NCBI GenBank assembly: GCA_019096065.1
Contig: JAGUCH010000002.1
Span: 4,786,501 to 4,850,500, forward strand
Direction: 5' to 3'
DNA length: 64,000 nt
Source of the DNA: Paracyclopina nana
Lineage: Eukaryota; Arthropoda; Copepoda; Cyclopoida; Cyclopettidae
The notes beneath the pieces are model-generated. The model was not told the origin of the DNA, did no database searches, and was given only the letters and a program-made list of their open reading frames with translations. Of this stretch, positions 45,429 through 56,640 are shown piece by piece. Numbering within the stretch: position 1 is the stretch's first letter; every line of letters starts with the position of its first letter. The translations under genes were made by a program, and so were the position numbers.

Positions 45429-47836
45429 TTTGGCCTTGGAGGGATGCTTGTCACATTGGTCTTTTATTAGTACTATCGCGTAACACAGATAACTTGACCC
45501 TGGGGCAAGCAGACACTTGGGCTAACTTTTGACCCCAAGAGCTCTGTCAGTCGTCTGAGACAGAGCCAAAGAAGGCTCTGAAGGCCAAAAAGGCCAGCTT
45601 TGACATTGTCTCAACTCTGCTTGCCCCAACATGGCCAAAAACTGACAGGGCGGTGCAAGCAGCCAAAAGGGGGGAGGTATGACCACAAATGCACCTGAAT
45701 TTATCAAATGTCAAGTCAGTGATGATTTTGAAGGCCACAAAGGTCAACAAAGTGGCCTTGGAGGGATGCTTGTCACATTGGTCTTTTATTAGTACTATCG
45801 CGTAACACAGATAACTTGACCCTGGGGCAAGCAGACACTTGGGCTAACTTTTGACCCAAACTGCTCTGTCAGTCGTCTGAGACAGAGCCAAAGAAGGTTC
45901 TGAAGGCCAAAAGACCAGCTTTGACATTGTCTTAACTCTGCTTGCCCCAACATGGCCAAAAACTGACAGGGCGGGGCTTGCAGCCAAAAGGGGGGAGGTA
46001 TGACCCCAAATGCACCTGAATTTATCAAATGTCAAGTCAGTGATGAATTTGAAGGCCACAAAGGTCAACAAAGTGGCCTTGGAGGGATGCTTGTCACATT
46101 GGTCTTTTATTAGTACTATCGCGTAACACAGATAACTTGACCCTGGGGCAAGCAGACACTTGGGCTGTCTTTTGACCCAAACTGCTCTGTCAGGGTTCTG
46201 AGACAGAGCCAAAGAAGGTTCTGAAGGCCAAAAAGGTCAGCTTTAGCATTGCAGTACATCTGCTTGCCCCAACATGGCCAAAAACTGACAGGGCGGGGCA
46301 AGCAGCCAAAAGGGGGGAGGTATGACCACAAATGCACCTGAATTTATCAAATGTCAAGTCAGTGATGATTTTGAAGGCCACAAAGGTCAACAAAGTGGCC
46401 TTTGAGGGATGCTTGTCACATTGGTCTTTTATTAGTACTATCGCGTAACACAGATAACTTGACCCTGGGGCAAGCAGACACTTGGGCTGTCTTTTGACCC
46501 AAACTGCTCTGTCAGGGGTCTGAGACAGAGCCAAAGAAGGTTCTGAAGGCCAAAAAGGTCAGCTTTAGCATTGCAGTACATCTGCTTGCCCCAACATGGC
46601 CAAAAACTGACAGGGCGGGGCAAGCAGCCAAAAGGGGGGAGGTATGACCACAAATGCACCTGAATTTATCAAATGTCAAGTCAGTGATGATTTTGAAGGC
46701 CACAAAGGTCAACAAAGTGGCCTTTGAGGGATGCTTGTCACATTGGTCTTTTATTAGTACTATCGCGTCACACAGAAAACTTGACCATGGGGCAAGCAGA
46801 CACTTTGGCTAACTTTTGACCAAAACTGCTCTGTCGGTCGTCTGAGACAGAGCCAAAGAAGGTTCTGAAGGCCGAAAAGGCCAGCTTTTGCATTGCATTA
46901 CATCTGCTTGCCCTAACATGGCCAAAAACTGACAGGGCGGGGCAAGCAGTCAAAAGGGGGGAGGTATGACCCCAAATGCACCTGAATTTATCAAATGTCA
47001 AGTCAGTGATGACTTTGAAGGCCAAAGAGGTCAACAAAGTGGCCTTGGAGAGATGCTTGTCACATTGGTCTTTTATTAGTACTATCGCGTAACACAGATA
47101 ACTTGACCCTGGGGCAAGCAGACACTTAGGCTGACTTTCGACCCAAACTGCTCTGTCAGTCGTCTGAGACAGAGCCAAAGAAGGTTCTGAAGGCCAAAAA
47201 GACCAGCTTTGACATTGTCTTAACTCTGCTTGCCCCAACATGGCCAAAAACTGACAGGGCGGGGCTTGCAGCCAAAAGGGGGGAGGTATGACCCCTAATG
47301 CACCTGAATTTATCAAATGTCAAGTCAGTGATGACTTTGAAGGCCACAAAGGTCAACAAAGTGGCCTTGGAGGGATGCTTGTCACATTGGTCTTTTATTA
47401 GTACTATCGCGTAACACAGATAACTTGACCCTGGGGCAAGCAGACACTTGGGCTGACTTTTGACCCAAACTGCTCTGTCAGGGGTCTTAGACAGAGCCAA
47501 AGAAGGTTCTGAAGGCCAAAAAGGCCAGCTTTAGCATTGCAGTACATCTGCTTGCCCCAACATGGCCAAAAACTGACAGGGCGGGGCAAGCAGCCAAATG
47601 AGGAGATTTATGACCCCAAATGCACCTGAATTTATCAAATGTCAAGTCAGTGATGGCTTTGAAGCCTAAAAAGGCCAGCAAAGTGGCCTTGGAGGAATGC
47701 TTGTCAAATTAGCCTTTCATTAGTACTATCGCGTAACACAGATAACTTGACCCTGGGGCAAGCAGACACTTGGGCTGACTTTCGACCCAAACTGCTCTGT
47801 CAGGGGTCTGAGACAGAGCCAAAGAAGGTTCTGAAG
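45429..47836 (-). repeat. Reverse array of the 322-bp repeat
   Basis: The complement landmark recurs about every 322 bases (unit ends near 45750, 46072, 46394, 46715, 47037, 47360 and 47681). The switch of direction is abrupt at 45428/45429, with almost no spacer between arms. Confidence 0.93.
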
Positions 47837-48040
47837 CTTGCACTAGCTTGTTCTTGCTTGCTGGCATTGCTTGCCCCTGCTTGCCCTTGCTTGCCTGTGC
47901 TTGCCCTTGCTTGCCTCTGCTTGCCCTTTCTTGCCCTTGCTTGCACTAGCTTTTTCTTGCTTGCTGGCATTGCTTGCCCATGCTTGCCCTTGCTTGCCCT
48001 TGCTTGCCCTTGCTTGCCTCTGCTTGCCCTTGCTTGCCCT
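47837..48040 (-). repeat. CTTGCTTGCC minisatellite, right end
   Basis: The reverse complement of the left minisatellite, about 200 bases, joined directly to a truncated 322-bp unit. Confidence 0.9.
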
Positions 48041-48065
48041 ATTTAGTCACGCCCACAATTTCACG

Positions 48066-48406
48066 TGCAACGCAGTTTTTCCATTAATGCAAAAGGGGCG
48101 GAATATCCTTGCTGAGAGGTACCAAATAGTGGCTTTTTCGGTCAATTTTTGTCCGCTTACTCTGCCATTGCGTTACTTCAACTGCACACTGCTTCGCAGT
48201 CTGCAGTCTGTGTGCGGCCTGTGCCATAAAAGCTGCTGATTTAGAAAGTCAGGCCAGAAGACTACGTTCTCTGTCCATTTATGAAACTTCCAGAGCTCGA
48301 GGAAGAGAAGAAAGAAATCGCTCGTCTCCTGGCAACCGGTGATAAAAATTCCGCCAAGATGCAGGTGGTCACATAAAACAATCACAGACGGCAGCGAGAG
48401 CAACGA
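48066..48406. other. NPC1 upstream region with a 31-codon ORF
   Basis: Mostly non-coding. An ATG at 48281 opens 31 codons (MKLPELEEEKKEIARLLATG...) to TAA at 48374-48376. The amino-acid pattern looks coding-like, but no splice sites or family support it. It could be a remnant exon. Confidence 0.3.
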
Positions 48407-48414
48407 TATATAAG
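48407..48414 (+). promoter_or_regulatory. TATA box of NPC1
   Basis: TATATAAG lies 61 bases before the ATG at 48468, placing the start site about 30 bases before the ATG. Confidence 0.55.
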
Positions 48415-48467
48415 ACGATTGTGATAAGAAGTGCTAAGGAGTGGCTGTTCGGCTTAGTCACTGAGCA

Positions 48468-51400
48468 ATGGCCTTCAAGTCAACATTTTCCTCCGTCCTT
48501 GTTCTCTTGGCCATTGCCAACCTGTGCAGTGGAGAAGGCCAATGCATTTGGCGTGGCACATGTGGTAGAGATCCGGATTATCCAGAACAAGCAAATAAGT
48601 GTTTGAACTGCTACGAACCAGGACCGGCTAAAACATTGTCTGATGAAGCATATTCTATCCTCTATGAGGCTTGTCCTCACTTCAAGTAAGTGACTAAGGC
48701 TGCGAACTATGTTGAGCTCCCTACCTATAGTTTATTTCAGGGAAGACTTTGGGCCCAAGCCGGCTCTGTGCTGCGATGAAGGAAATATCATGGATATGAA
48801 AACGAACTTCGCTAGCGCAGAAGCATTGATCGGCAGGTGTCCGACTTGCTACTATAACTTTAGGAAGAATTTCTGCGACATGACCTGTCGACCCGATCAA
48901 AGCAATTTTCTGAAACCAACGGTCATCAATGGGACGTATGATGAATGCTCAGTTTCAGTGTCATCAAAGAAAAAATCCACTCACAAACGTAAGCAATCTG
49001 TTTAAGTTCATGACCCTAGTTAACATAAGATTAGGCCATCGTTGTTGGCTTGCATAATCTTGGTGACTGCAGTAAATAATGTGTCTAACTTTATTGGCAA
49101 ACCTTTTGTTTTTTTATGGAAGCATGTTCCACAATCGTAAACTGTTCCAAGGCCGCAGCGGAGGCCAGTTAGCCTAAATAGAGTTGCTTTGAACCAGTTT
49201 TGCCTTCTCTTCTGTTTCCCTTAAAGAACAGAAAAAATCATACCTGTGAGGCCCTTTGAAAAGCGTTTCTTTCTCCGCAATGAGTCTTACCTGATGCTTA
49301 TAACTATTTTTTTATGTAGCTGGGGATGAAGTAAGGATGGTGAAAACAATTGAGTACTACATGAAGGAGTCATTCAAAAACGAGCTCTACGATTCCTGCA
49401 AAGATGTATTTTTTCCATCCAACTCGGTACCCGCACTGAGTATGATGTGTGGCGTTTGGGCCCAGGCCTGCACACCTGAACGATGGTTTGAATTTATGGG
49501 AGATGTCTCTGCTTTCTCGCCGTTTCAAATCAACTACGTTTTCACAAACGAATCAGAGGTCAATGGCATGAAGCCCCATTCGAACTCAGTCACACAATGC
49601 AACCAGCCCGTGCCCGTGAGTGATGTTTAAGTATGAAGTGGCATGAAATGGAATTAAATGTGCGTATTTTAGGGGGAGCAACGAGGCTGCTCGTGTATCG
49701 ACTGCGAACTTGCTTGCCCAAACCCAGACTTTGGTCCCGAGGATGAAGAATTTGTCATTGTCGATGGGGTCGATGGGGTTGTGTTCATCATGACCATCAT
49801 TTTCATCTTGGGAAGCATTATTTTCCTGGCCATTGTCGTGGGATCTAACGTCATCAAAAAGAGCGCATTCTTATGTGAGTAGCTGAAAATTATGCTGCTG
49901 AATGAAAAAATGAACGTTCTCACGCGTAAAACAATGATGATGATCATCGTATTGCTAGCGTTATTTCATTGGGCAGCAAATTTTTAATATGTTTATCTAA
50001 CATAAAGTTCTTTGGGGGATTTGCTAGTAAAACACCTGTGTTGATTCTGGGATTAATGTTTTCACAGTAAGAGACGACGATAGCGATTACTGCGATGGGC
50101 AAATGATGGCAGATGAAAGCCAAATCAACAGTCCTTCACCCACCAGAAGATCTCCTACCCAGCTGCAAGAAGATTTGACTTGTATGTCTCTGAACAGGAA
50201 TATTGCTATTTTGCTGCACTTTTTAATTTTGCTTTGTAGTTTAGTTTGAGTTTTCCGAGTTTTCCCTTTTTCTGTCCTTGACATGCATTGTTGCATAATT
50301 TTGTTATGGGCCATTGAAGGCCACTCTGTCATAAGTATAGCTATGTTGCGTAAAAACCTATTTACCGGCATTATGGGCTCATTTCTGTCTAGCTTAAAAA
50401 TTGGCGACGCGTAGAATTTAGCCGAAATATTTTTAAACTTTCCGTCCTATAGCCGTAAAAAGATTCTTGAAAAATTGACCTTGGAAGTTTTTGCACACTT
50501 TGCATGCACTTTGCACAGCCACAGGCCTCTCTTTGTGTAAAAAAAACCTCTGTCTCGCAAAAGTGCATAGCTGTCCTTTATGCCTGCATGATGATGTAAT
50601 TGTATCATATTTTTCAAAAAATGTGTTTATCCTATTTGATTCTTAGTTTGACCTTTGTTTGCACATCTGTGTTTGCTCTTTTCATAAGTTCAAGCAAGAC
50701 TAACACGCTTCTCTTCTCTTTCAGCTCAAAAGGAAAAAACAGAAAATGAAACCAAAGTGTATAAGCCAACTAACATCATAGATAAACTAGGGATGAGCTT
50801 TGAAATTGCGATGACGAACCTTTTCACCGAAATGGGGACGTTATTCGCCAAGTATCCTGTTCCCGTTATTGTTTTGAGCGTGGGATTCGCTCTTGGCTTG
50901 TCGACTGGAATTAGATGGTTAGATGTTACCACTGATCCCATCGAACTTTGGGCGTCTCCCAATTCAAGATCAAGGATTGAACGTAAATTTTTCGATGAAA
51001 CTTTTAGGCCCTTCTATCGTACCGAACAGATTATTATCAGGGCCAAGAATTTGAGTAGCGTAAGTAGCATTCAAAAAATTGCTTTATTTCTTCGTTCATG
51101 GTGTACTTCTTTCAGTTCGTTTATCATGACTACCTCGACCAAGATCGTACTTTTGGACCTATTTTCAATCGAGATGAGTTTCTTGTACCTTTGTTGGACC
51201 TTCAAGACAAAATTATGAAGCTGTCTGTCGACTTCAACGGCAAGTCAATAACCCTAAAGGACGTGTGTAACAACCCACTGTCTAGGCCCGACAAAGACAA
51301 TGGGATATGCAATATTCAAAGTGTGTGGTCATACTGGCAAGACTCCTTGGAAAACTTTGATAGAGTGACAAACTTTGAAGGATTCAATCTCACATACTTG

Positions 51401-54400
51401 GATCATTTTCTCAAATGTGCTAGGTGCGTAAATGCTTTTGATTTATGCAATGAGTAGAATGTTTGCACAGCTAAACAAATAATTTTATTATTATAATCAC
51501 CCACAGCAATCCAACTTCGACACCTGAAACTACTAAAGATGGCTTAACGTGCTTGTCAAGTGGGGGTATTCCAATGCAACCTTTCGTTGTCCTCGGTGGA
51601 TTTATTCCTGAGGATGCCACAGGCTTTCCAAAGAATCCAGAGTATGAAAAATCGAATGCTGTTGTCTTGACCTTTTTGGTTGACAACTTCGACGCAAACA
51701 GTAATGACCCCTACGTGCAAAATAAGCTAGCGATGGCCAAGGCATGGGAGTCTGAATTCATCGAATTCATGAAAGGCTGGACTAACAACACAGAAAATGT
51801 TAAGCACATGGATGTTGCATACAACTCAGAGAGGTCGATTGAAGATGAGCTTGAGCGCGAAACTTATGGCGATATCATGACAATCGCTGTTTCCTACATC
51901 TTCATGTTCATTTACATCACTTTTTCCTTGGGCAGGATCTCAAAGATCAGCAGATTTGCCATCGAGAGTAAGGTAAAAAAAACTTTTCACATTCCGTTAT
52001 CTCGAGGTTCGCAAATATTCGAGAAAACATTTTAATTTTTGATGCTCCTCTAATGTTGAGAAAACATCCTTTGTTCTAGATCACTCTCGGGCTTGGTGGT
52101 GTCATGATTGTTCTCCTGTCTGTAGCAGCGTCAATTGGCGTGTTTGGCTTCATTGGCGTTTCTGCAACCTTGATCATTTTTGAGATCATTCCCTTCTTGG
52201 TTTTGGCTGTCGGTGTCGACAACATCTTCATTCTTGTCCAAACCTACCAAAGAGATATCAGACGGCCATCGGAGACCTTGGCTGAACATGTTGGTCGCGT
52301 GGTTGGTGAAGTTGCTCCTTCAATGCTGTTATCTTCATCCTCTGAGGCTACATGCTTTTTCCTGGGGGCTTTGTCGGATATGCCAGCTGTGAGGGCTTTT
52401 GCCCTTTACGCAGGGATGGCCTTGCTGATTGACTTTTTCATGCAGATCACGTGCTTTGTTGCCCTCATTGCACTAGATATGACCAGACAAGAAAACAATA
52501 GGTAACATTGAATTGTGACTGCCTAAGCGAATTAAGCATGAATGTATCTTTCCAGATTCGATGTACTTTGTTGCTTCCAAGGGTCGAAAAAGAATCACTC
52601 TAATGCCGAAGGAATGCTGTACAAGTTGTTCAAGCATCTCTACGCTCCTTTCCTAATGAAAAAGTGGGTTCGAGCCTCTGTGGTGGTTATATTCTTCGGA
52701 TGGCTATGCTCTTCCATAGCAGTAATTCCCAAAATCGAAGTTGGTCTAGACCAGGAAATCTCCATGCCAGATGACTCTTTCGTGCTCAAGTATTTCCAAG
52801 CTATGCAGGATTTCCTGAGCGTAGGACCCCCATTCTACATTGTGGTGAACTCTACCAATAACAAGTTTGACTACAGCAAGGAGAAGATACGGAACAAGAT
52901 TTGCGGAGGATTTGGCTGCAATGAGGACTCTTTGCAAAACATGATAGCTATGTGGAGCAAAAAAGCAGATCGGACGTACATTGCTAGTCCAGCCTTTTCC
53001 TGGATTGATGATTACACAGACTGGGTGAATAAGTCGTCCTGCTGCAAGTACAAGGAAGAAACGATGGAGTAAGTTAATTATTACTGTTGATTTGTACGGA
53101 AAATGTTAACTGTCTGCTCCCTGCTTACTTTCAGACTTTGTTACTCAGAAGATATGGCATACAAATCTGTCATCACCGCAACCATAGGTGAGCATAAAGA
53201 CGGTGATGATGATGACTTCTTTGGTGGAGACTTCTTTGAAGACGATTTTGGCGAATTTCCTCCTGAAGATAATAATGAACTGGCAACAACGGCTTCAACC
53301 TCTACAACTAAGGGTTCGAAAGCAAATCATGACCTTTCTCTTCCTGATCGTGAGTTTTCAAACTATGACGATTACTACTACTATGAAGATGAGGTTAAGA
53401 CCGAGAAGACTCGCAAGAAAAGATCGTTGAAAGCTATTTGCAGCCCCTCAACTGGGTGTTGCAAGTGCTTGGACAAAAAAGGTTCACTAGATGAGACCAA
53501 CTTCAGCCACTTTTACAAATATTTCCTAACTGACAACCCACACATGGATTGTCCCAAGTCTGGACATGCTGCCTATGGCGATGCCGTCAGAGTTACAGCG
53601 GTGGATGATCAAAAGCCCTTCCCTACTTTAATGATAAGTGCTTCGAATTTCATGGCTTTCCATACAATTCTCAAGACTTCCAAAGATTACTATGAGGCTT
53701 TGAGGTGGGCTAGAAATTTGACAGCTCAGTTGGAGGAAATGATCAACGAGGACTTGTCGGAGGAGGAGAAAGTGACGGTTTTTCCCTACTCGGTGTTCTA
53801 CGTATTCTATGAGCAGTACTTGACAATGTGGCACGACACACTCAAGTCGTTAGGCGTCTCATTGCTGGCTATTTTTGTTGTCACATTTTTCATGATGGGC
53901 TTGGATTTGGTTTCCTCCATCATAAGCTTGGTCGTCATAGTCATGATCCTCACAAATCTGGGGGGAATGATGTACTGGTAAGTTGTAAAAGCAAAGATTA
54001 TTAAGCGCGTCATCGACCGTGCATTTTATGTTTTTAGGTGGAATATAACGCTTAATGCCGTGTCCTTGGTGAACCTTGTCATGGCAGTGGGGATCTCAGT
54101 GGAGTTTTCGTCTCACATAACTAGAGCATTTGCAGTCAATGTTGGTGAAAATCGAGTCCAAAGAGCAAAGGATACTCTTGTTACTATGGGAAGCTCGGTA
54201 AAAGAATGTCTATAAATTGCTCTGCATTATTATGACTTTTCAACGTCCTCATTTAGGTACTTTCGGGTATCACCCTTACTAAGTTTGGTGGCATTGTAGT
54301 ACTAGCCTTTGCCAAGTCTCAGATCTTCAAGATCTTCTATTTCCGAATGTACCTGGGTATTGTGCTTATTGGAGCCGCCCATGGTCTGATATTTCTTCCC

Positions 54401-54847
54401 GTCCTTCTAAGCTATGCTGGTAAATTTCTTTCTATTACTTCCCGGCGTGTTTGTAAATTATTATATTCATATACATACATGAACGGTAATGCAAGTTTCG
54501 TAAACAAATGCATTTTGCCAGGTCGTAATTCAGTTCGGAGAAATGATGTTAAGCCCAAAAGGACGAGGCTAAACACTGTAACTGCATTGGGTCATGAGCA
54601 TGAGAATGAAAAGTAATGATTTTAGTAAGCGTTTTAATCATGTCCAGCCGAAATATTGAAATGGGAGTCGTTCTTATTTGTACATATCTACATGTGAAGG
54701 GGCTAATAATGATCAAAGAGGAAGCCTAGTGAATTCTAATTTGTGTCTATTCTTTCAGGTCCTAGGGTCAACCTTGCAAAATTGAGGCAGTCTTCGACCA
54801 GCAGAAGCAATATTAATTTGGAGCCGGTGTTTACAGAAGAGCATTAA
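48468..54847 (+). CDS. NPC1: NPC intracellular cholesterol transporter 1
   Basis: Exons are 48468-48685, 48741-48988, 49320-49615, 49673-49874, 50068-50181, 50725-51059, 51116-51423, 51507-51972, 52080-52501, 52556-53068, 53135-53977, 54038-54197 and 54257-54419, plus one of two last exons (54522-54616 or 54759-54847). They give 1460 or 1458 residues. A signal peptide is followed by the cysteine-rich sterol-binding N-terminal domain ([21 protein letters not shown]). The first TM segment, middle luminal domain, sterol-sensing domain ([20 protein letters not shown]), C-terminal luminal domain and final five TM segments follow. NPC1 takes cholesterol from NPC2 in the lysosome and exports it; insects need it for sterol use. 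It is longer than human NPC1 (1278), largely because of an acidic insert in exon 11. Confidence 0.96.
53189..53430 (+). other. NPC1: Acidic insert with RKKR in NPC1 luminal domain
   Basis: About 80 residues, very rich in Asp, Glu, Tyr and Ser/Thr ([24 protein letters not shown]), ending in [10 protein letters not shown]. It lies in the C-terminal luminal domain, where vertebrate NPC1 has no such segment. RKKR resembles a furin site. Confidence 0.7.
54522..54616 (+). other. NPC1: NPC1 alternative last exon A
   Basis: AG at 54520-54521 continues phase from 54419. The exon encodes a basic tail ending HEHENEK and a stop codon. Confidence 0.7.
54759..54847 (+). other. NPC1: NPC1 alternative last exon B
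   Basis: AG at 54757-54758 continues the same phase after a pyrimidine-rich tract. The exon encodes a 29-residue tail ending FTEEH. It must skip exon A, which has its own stop codon. Confidence 0.72.
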
Positions 54848-55070
54848 AGTGAAGAGAAAGCCCCCAATACGAATTAACTGTGATGTGTAAGAATTTACTT
54901 GTGTTTACTCCACCCTTCATACAGCCGATATTTTTAGTTGAGCTTATTTTTTAAAGCCCCCATTAGTGTATCATTAATTCTGTTCAAACTTCCATGATAG
55001 TATCACTGTTCCTAGTCTGCTTGTGAGGAAAGTGCTCGATATATTTTGAATGATTTGAATGCGTGAGCGA

Positions 55071-55076
55071 AATAAA
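55071..55076 (+). terminator. Poly(A) signal after NPC1
   Basis: AATAAA lies 224 bases beyond the stop codon of last exon B. Confidence 0.5.
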
Positions 55077-55745
55077 ACCACGTATTTTCTCTAGGGAAGT
55101 CTCGCAGAATGCGTCTGATTTACCCATTATTCTACCTTCTACATAATTAACGAGTTGGTTAATTGTGTAGCATATGTCCACGTCATTTGTAATGTTTTTA
55201 CATCGTGCATTGACGTTTAATCTATGATCACACTCTTGTTCTGCATGTTATTCGAGTTATCCAAAACATGCTTAGATCATTTAATTTTTGTTTAGCCTCT
55301 TAAAATTAACCAAAATTTGTTAAGCTCGCTTGAAATTACATAGGCTTGGTAAAGAGCTTATTTGATAAGCTGAGTTGAAATGAAAAAGACTCATTTTTAG
55401 TTTAGTTGAAATAAAGAAACAAACTAATCTTATCAAATCACCTTTTTAAAGTTTTTTATTTTGATTTTCACGAAAGAAGAAAACATAACTCATACATCAT
55501 TATTGAAGATGTCTTATGATCTTTTCTTTATTGAAGAGCTCTGCTTTAAAGATTGTTGTCAAAAAATCAGCAACAGATTTAGCTAAAATAATTGTAATTT
55601 GCGCTCTACAAGTTATTGCTAGCGGCAATAAAGACAAAAAGTTTTCCGTCTTGCTATGAACACGGACGCGAAATTCAGCATGTCCATGCAGTTGAAAAGT
55701 CTTGTTTCTGTTATTTTCTGTTGTTTTTAATAATTTTGTCTTAAA
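55077..55745. other. Intergenic, no gene seen
   Basis: AT-rich sequence between converging genes. No supported feature. Confidence 0.5.
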
Positions 55746-56304
55746 TTAGAATCTAATTGTGAAATTCTGACCAAAATCAGGACTTGCCAGTGCCCATTGT
55801 CTAAACTGAGCCAACTGAATTCCAGATGCACTCCTGCCGTTTGCTTCCTTCAAAACCTGCAAAAGAAAGCAGTTGAATTACTTGATATAATATTGAAAAG
55901 TTCATTTTTTAAAGGCTGAAAATGAACCGTGTAAGTATTTTCTTTTTTTGCAGAATTTCAAAATGCCATATTTTCTAAGCTCGACCGAAGAACGCGGAGC
56001 CAGGCATATTTTCATTTCTAACGCAATGCGACAAGGAGACATAGTAGCATTACTTGCTGAACCATCTCGTTGATTTCGTAATCGGACAAAGTCTGGTCTG
56101 TCAATTGGTTTATCACCCATGTAATATCACTCTCACCGACAGTGCCATCACCATCCTTATCTGCAATGAATATATAATGCAACGCTTGTAGGAATTAACC
56201 AACGTATGCCCACCAAACACTCTGAAGGCCCAATCAGCTTTGGTGCGAAGGCCTCTCCGACGCTCTACCGCAAGTTCAGCTTTACAGCCTCCCAACCTCT
56301 CCAT
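55746..56304 (-). CDS. CIB-like EF-hand calcium-binding protein, C-terminal part only
   Basis: Minus-strand exons 56214-56304, 56054-56160 and 55746-55856 join in frame to 102 residues. WAFRVF/DKDGDG runs across the first junction, giving one clear EF-hand loop (DKDGDGTVGESD). The last exon ends QFRQWALASPDFGQNFTIRF, matching the conserved SPDF...FK/R ending of calcium- and integrin-binding (CIB) proteins. The fourth EF-hand loop is degenerate (EANGRSASGIQL). CIB proteins have about 190 residues; the N-terminal half is absent here. A BEL/Pao LTR begins at about 56309, so the gene is either split by that insertion, with its 5' exons beyond the window, or is dead. The 5' limit of the first exon is uncertain; an acceptor near 56265 is possible. 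Confidence 0.75.
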
Positions 56305-56308
56305 TGCA

Positions 56309-56555
56309 TGTTTATGGATTTTATCTTTATGATCTCAGCACCGATAATAAACACAGTATTCTGACCGCCATTACTCAGAGTAGTCACGCTTTTAGGGAGA
56401 TTTTCTCTCTTTATTAGACTATCAGCTATCTTTTATTTCATCTATATCAAGTAGAAGATGCGTGCTGACCTCGGCTTTACAGCTGTCATAGTGATTCCGA
56501 GTGCTCTGTTTTAGACCTTTTGACAGACTCTTCAAGTTGCAAGTGCCCTGCAACA
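56309..56555 (+). repeat. Candidate 5' LTR of BEL/Pao element
   Basis: Bounded by TGTT and AACA, 247 bp, with AATAAA near 56347. A possible primer-binding site, TGGCGCAACCAACG, starts at 56561, five bases after it. Ends cannot be confirmed without the second LTR. Confidence 0.45.
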
Positions 56556-56640
56556 ATTACTGGCGCAACCAACGTAAGGGGCACGAACTCACATGCCTGA
56601 CATTTAGAAGGGTATCAGTGATTTTACCGACCATGACCAG

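Larger units (their letters stand above)
42461..48055. mobile_element. Giant foldback element of 322-bp tandem repeats in two opposed arms
   Basis: The left arm (42461-45428) reads minisatellite, then eight full and one partial 322-bp repeats forward. The right arm (45429-48055) reads about seven of the same repeats in reverse complement and then the minisatellite in reverse complement. The outermost ends match as inverted repeats (GTGTGTCTAAATTGGGC against GCGTGACTAAATAGGGC). A direct repeat CAATTTCACG flanks the whole at 42451-42460 and 48056-48065 and looks like a target duplication. Long terminal inverted repeats made of tandem arrays and a 9-10-bp duplication match Drosophila Foldback (FB) elements. 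No transposase is inside. Many short ORFs read through the repeat but are not genes. Confidence 0.85.

Noticed and set aside
42774-47681. Many 60-180-codon ORFs (MLALLAFKVITDLTFDKF type) in the repeat array
   Set aside because: They repeat with the 322-bp unit, occur in overlapping frames and in both directions, and lack any domain or splice context.
42690-47836. Regular repeats resembling a CRISPR array
   Set aside because: The period is 322 bases with no unique spacers, direction flips in the middle, and the host is a eukaryote.
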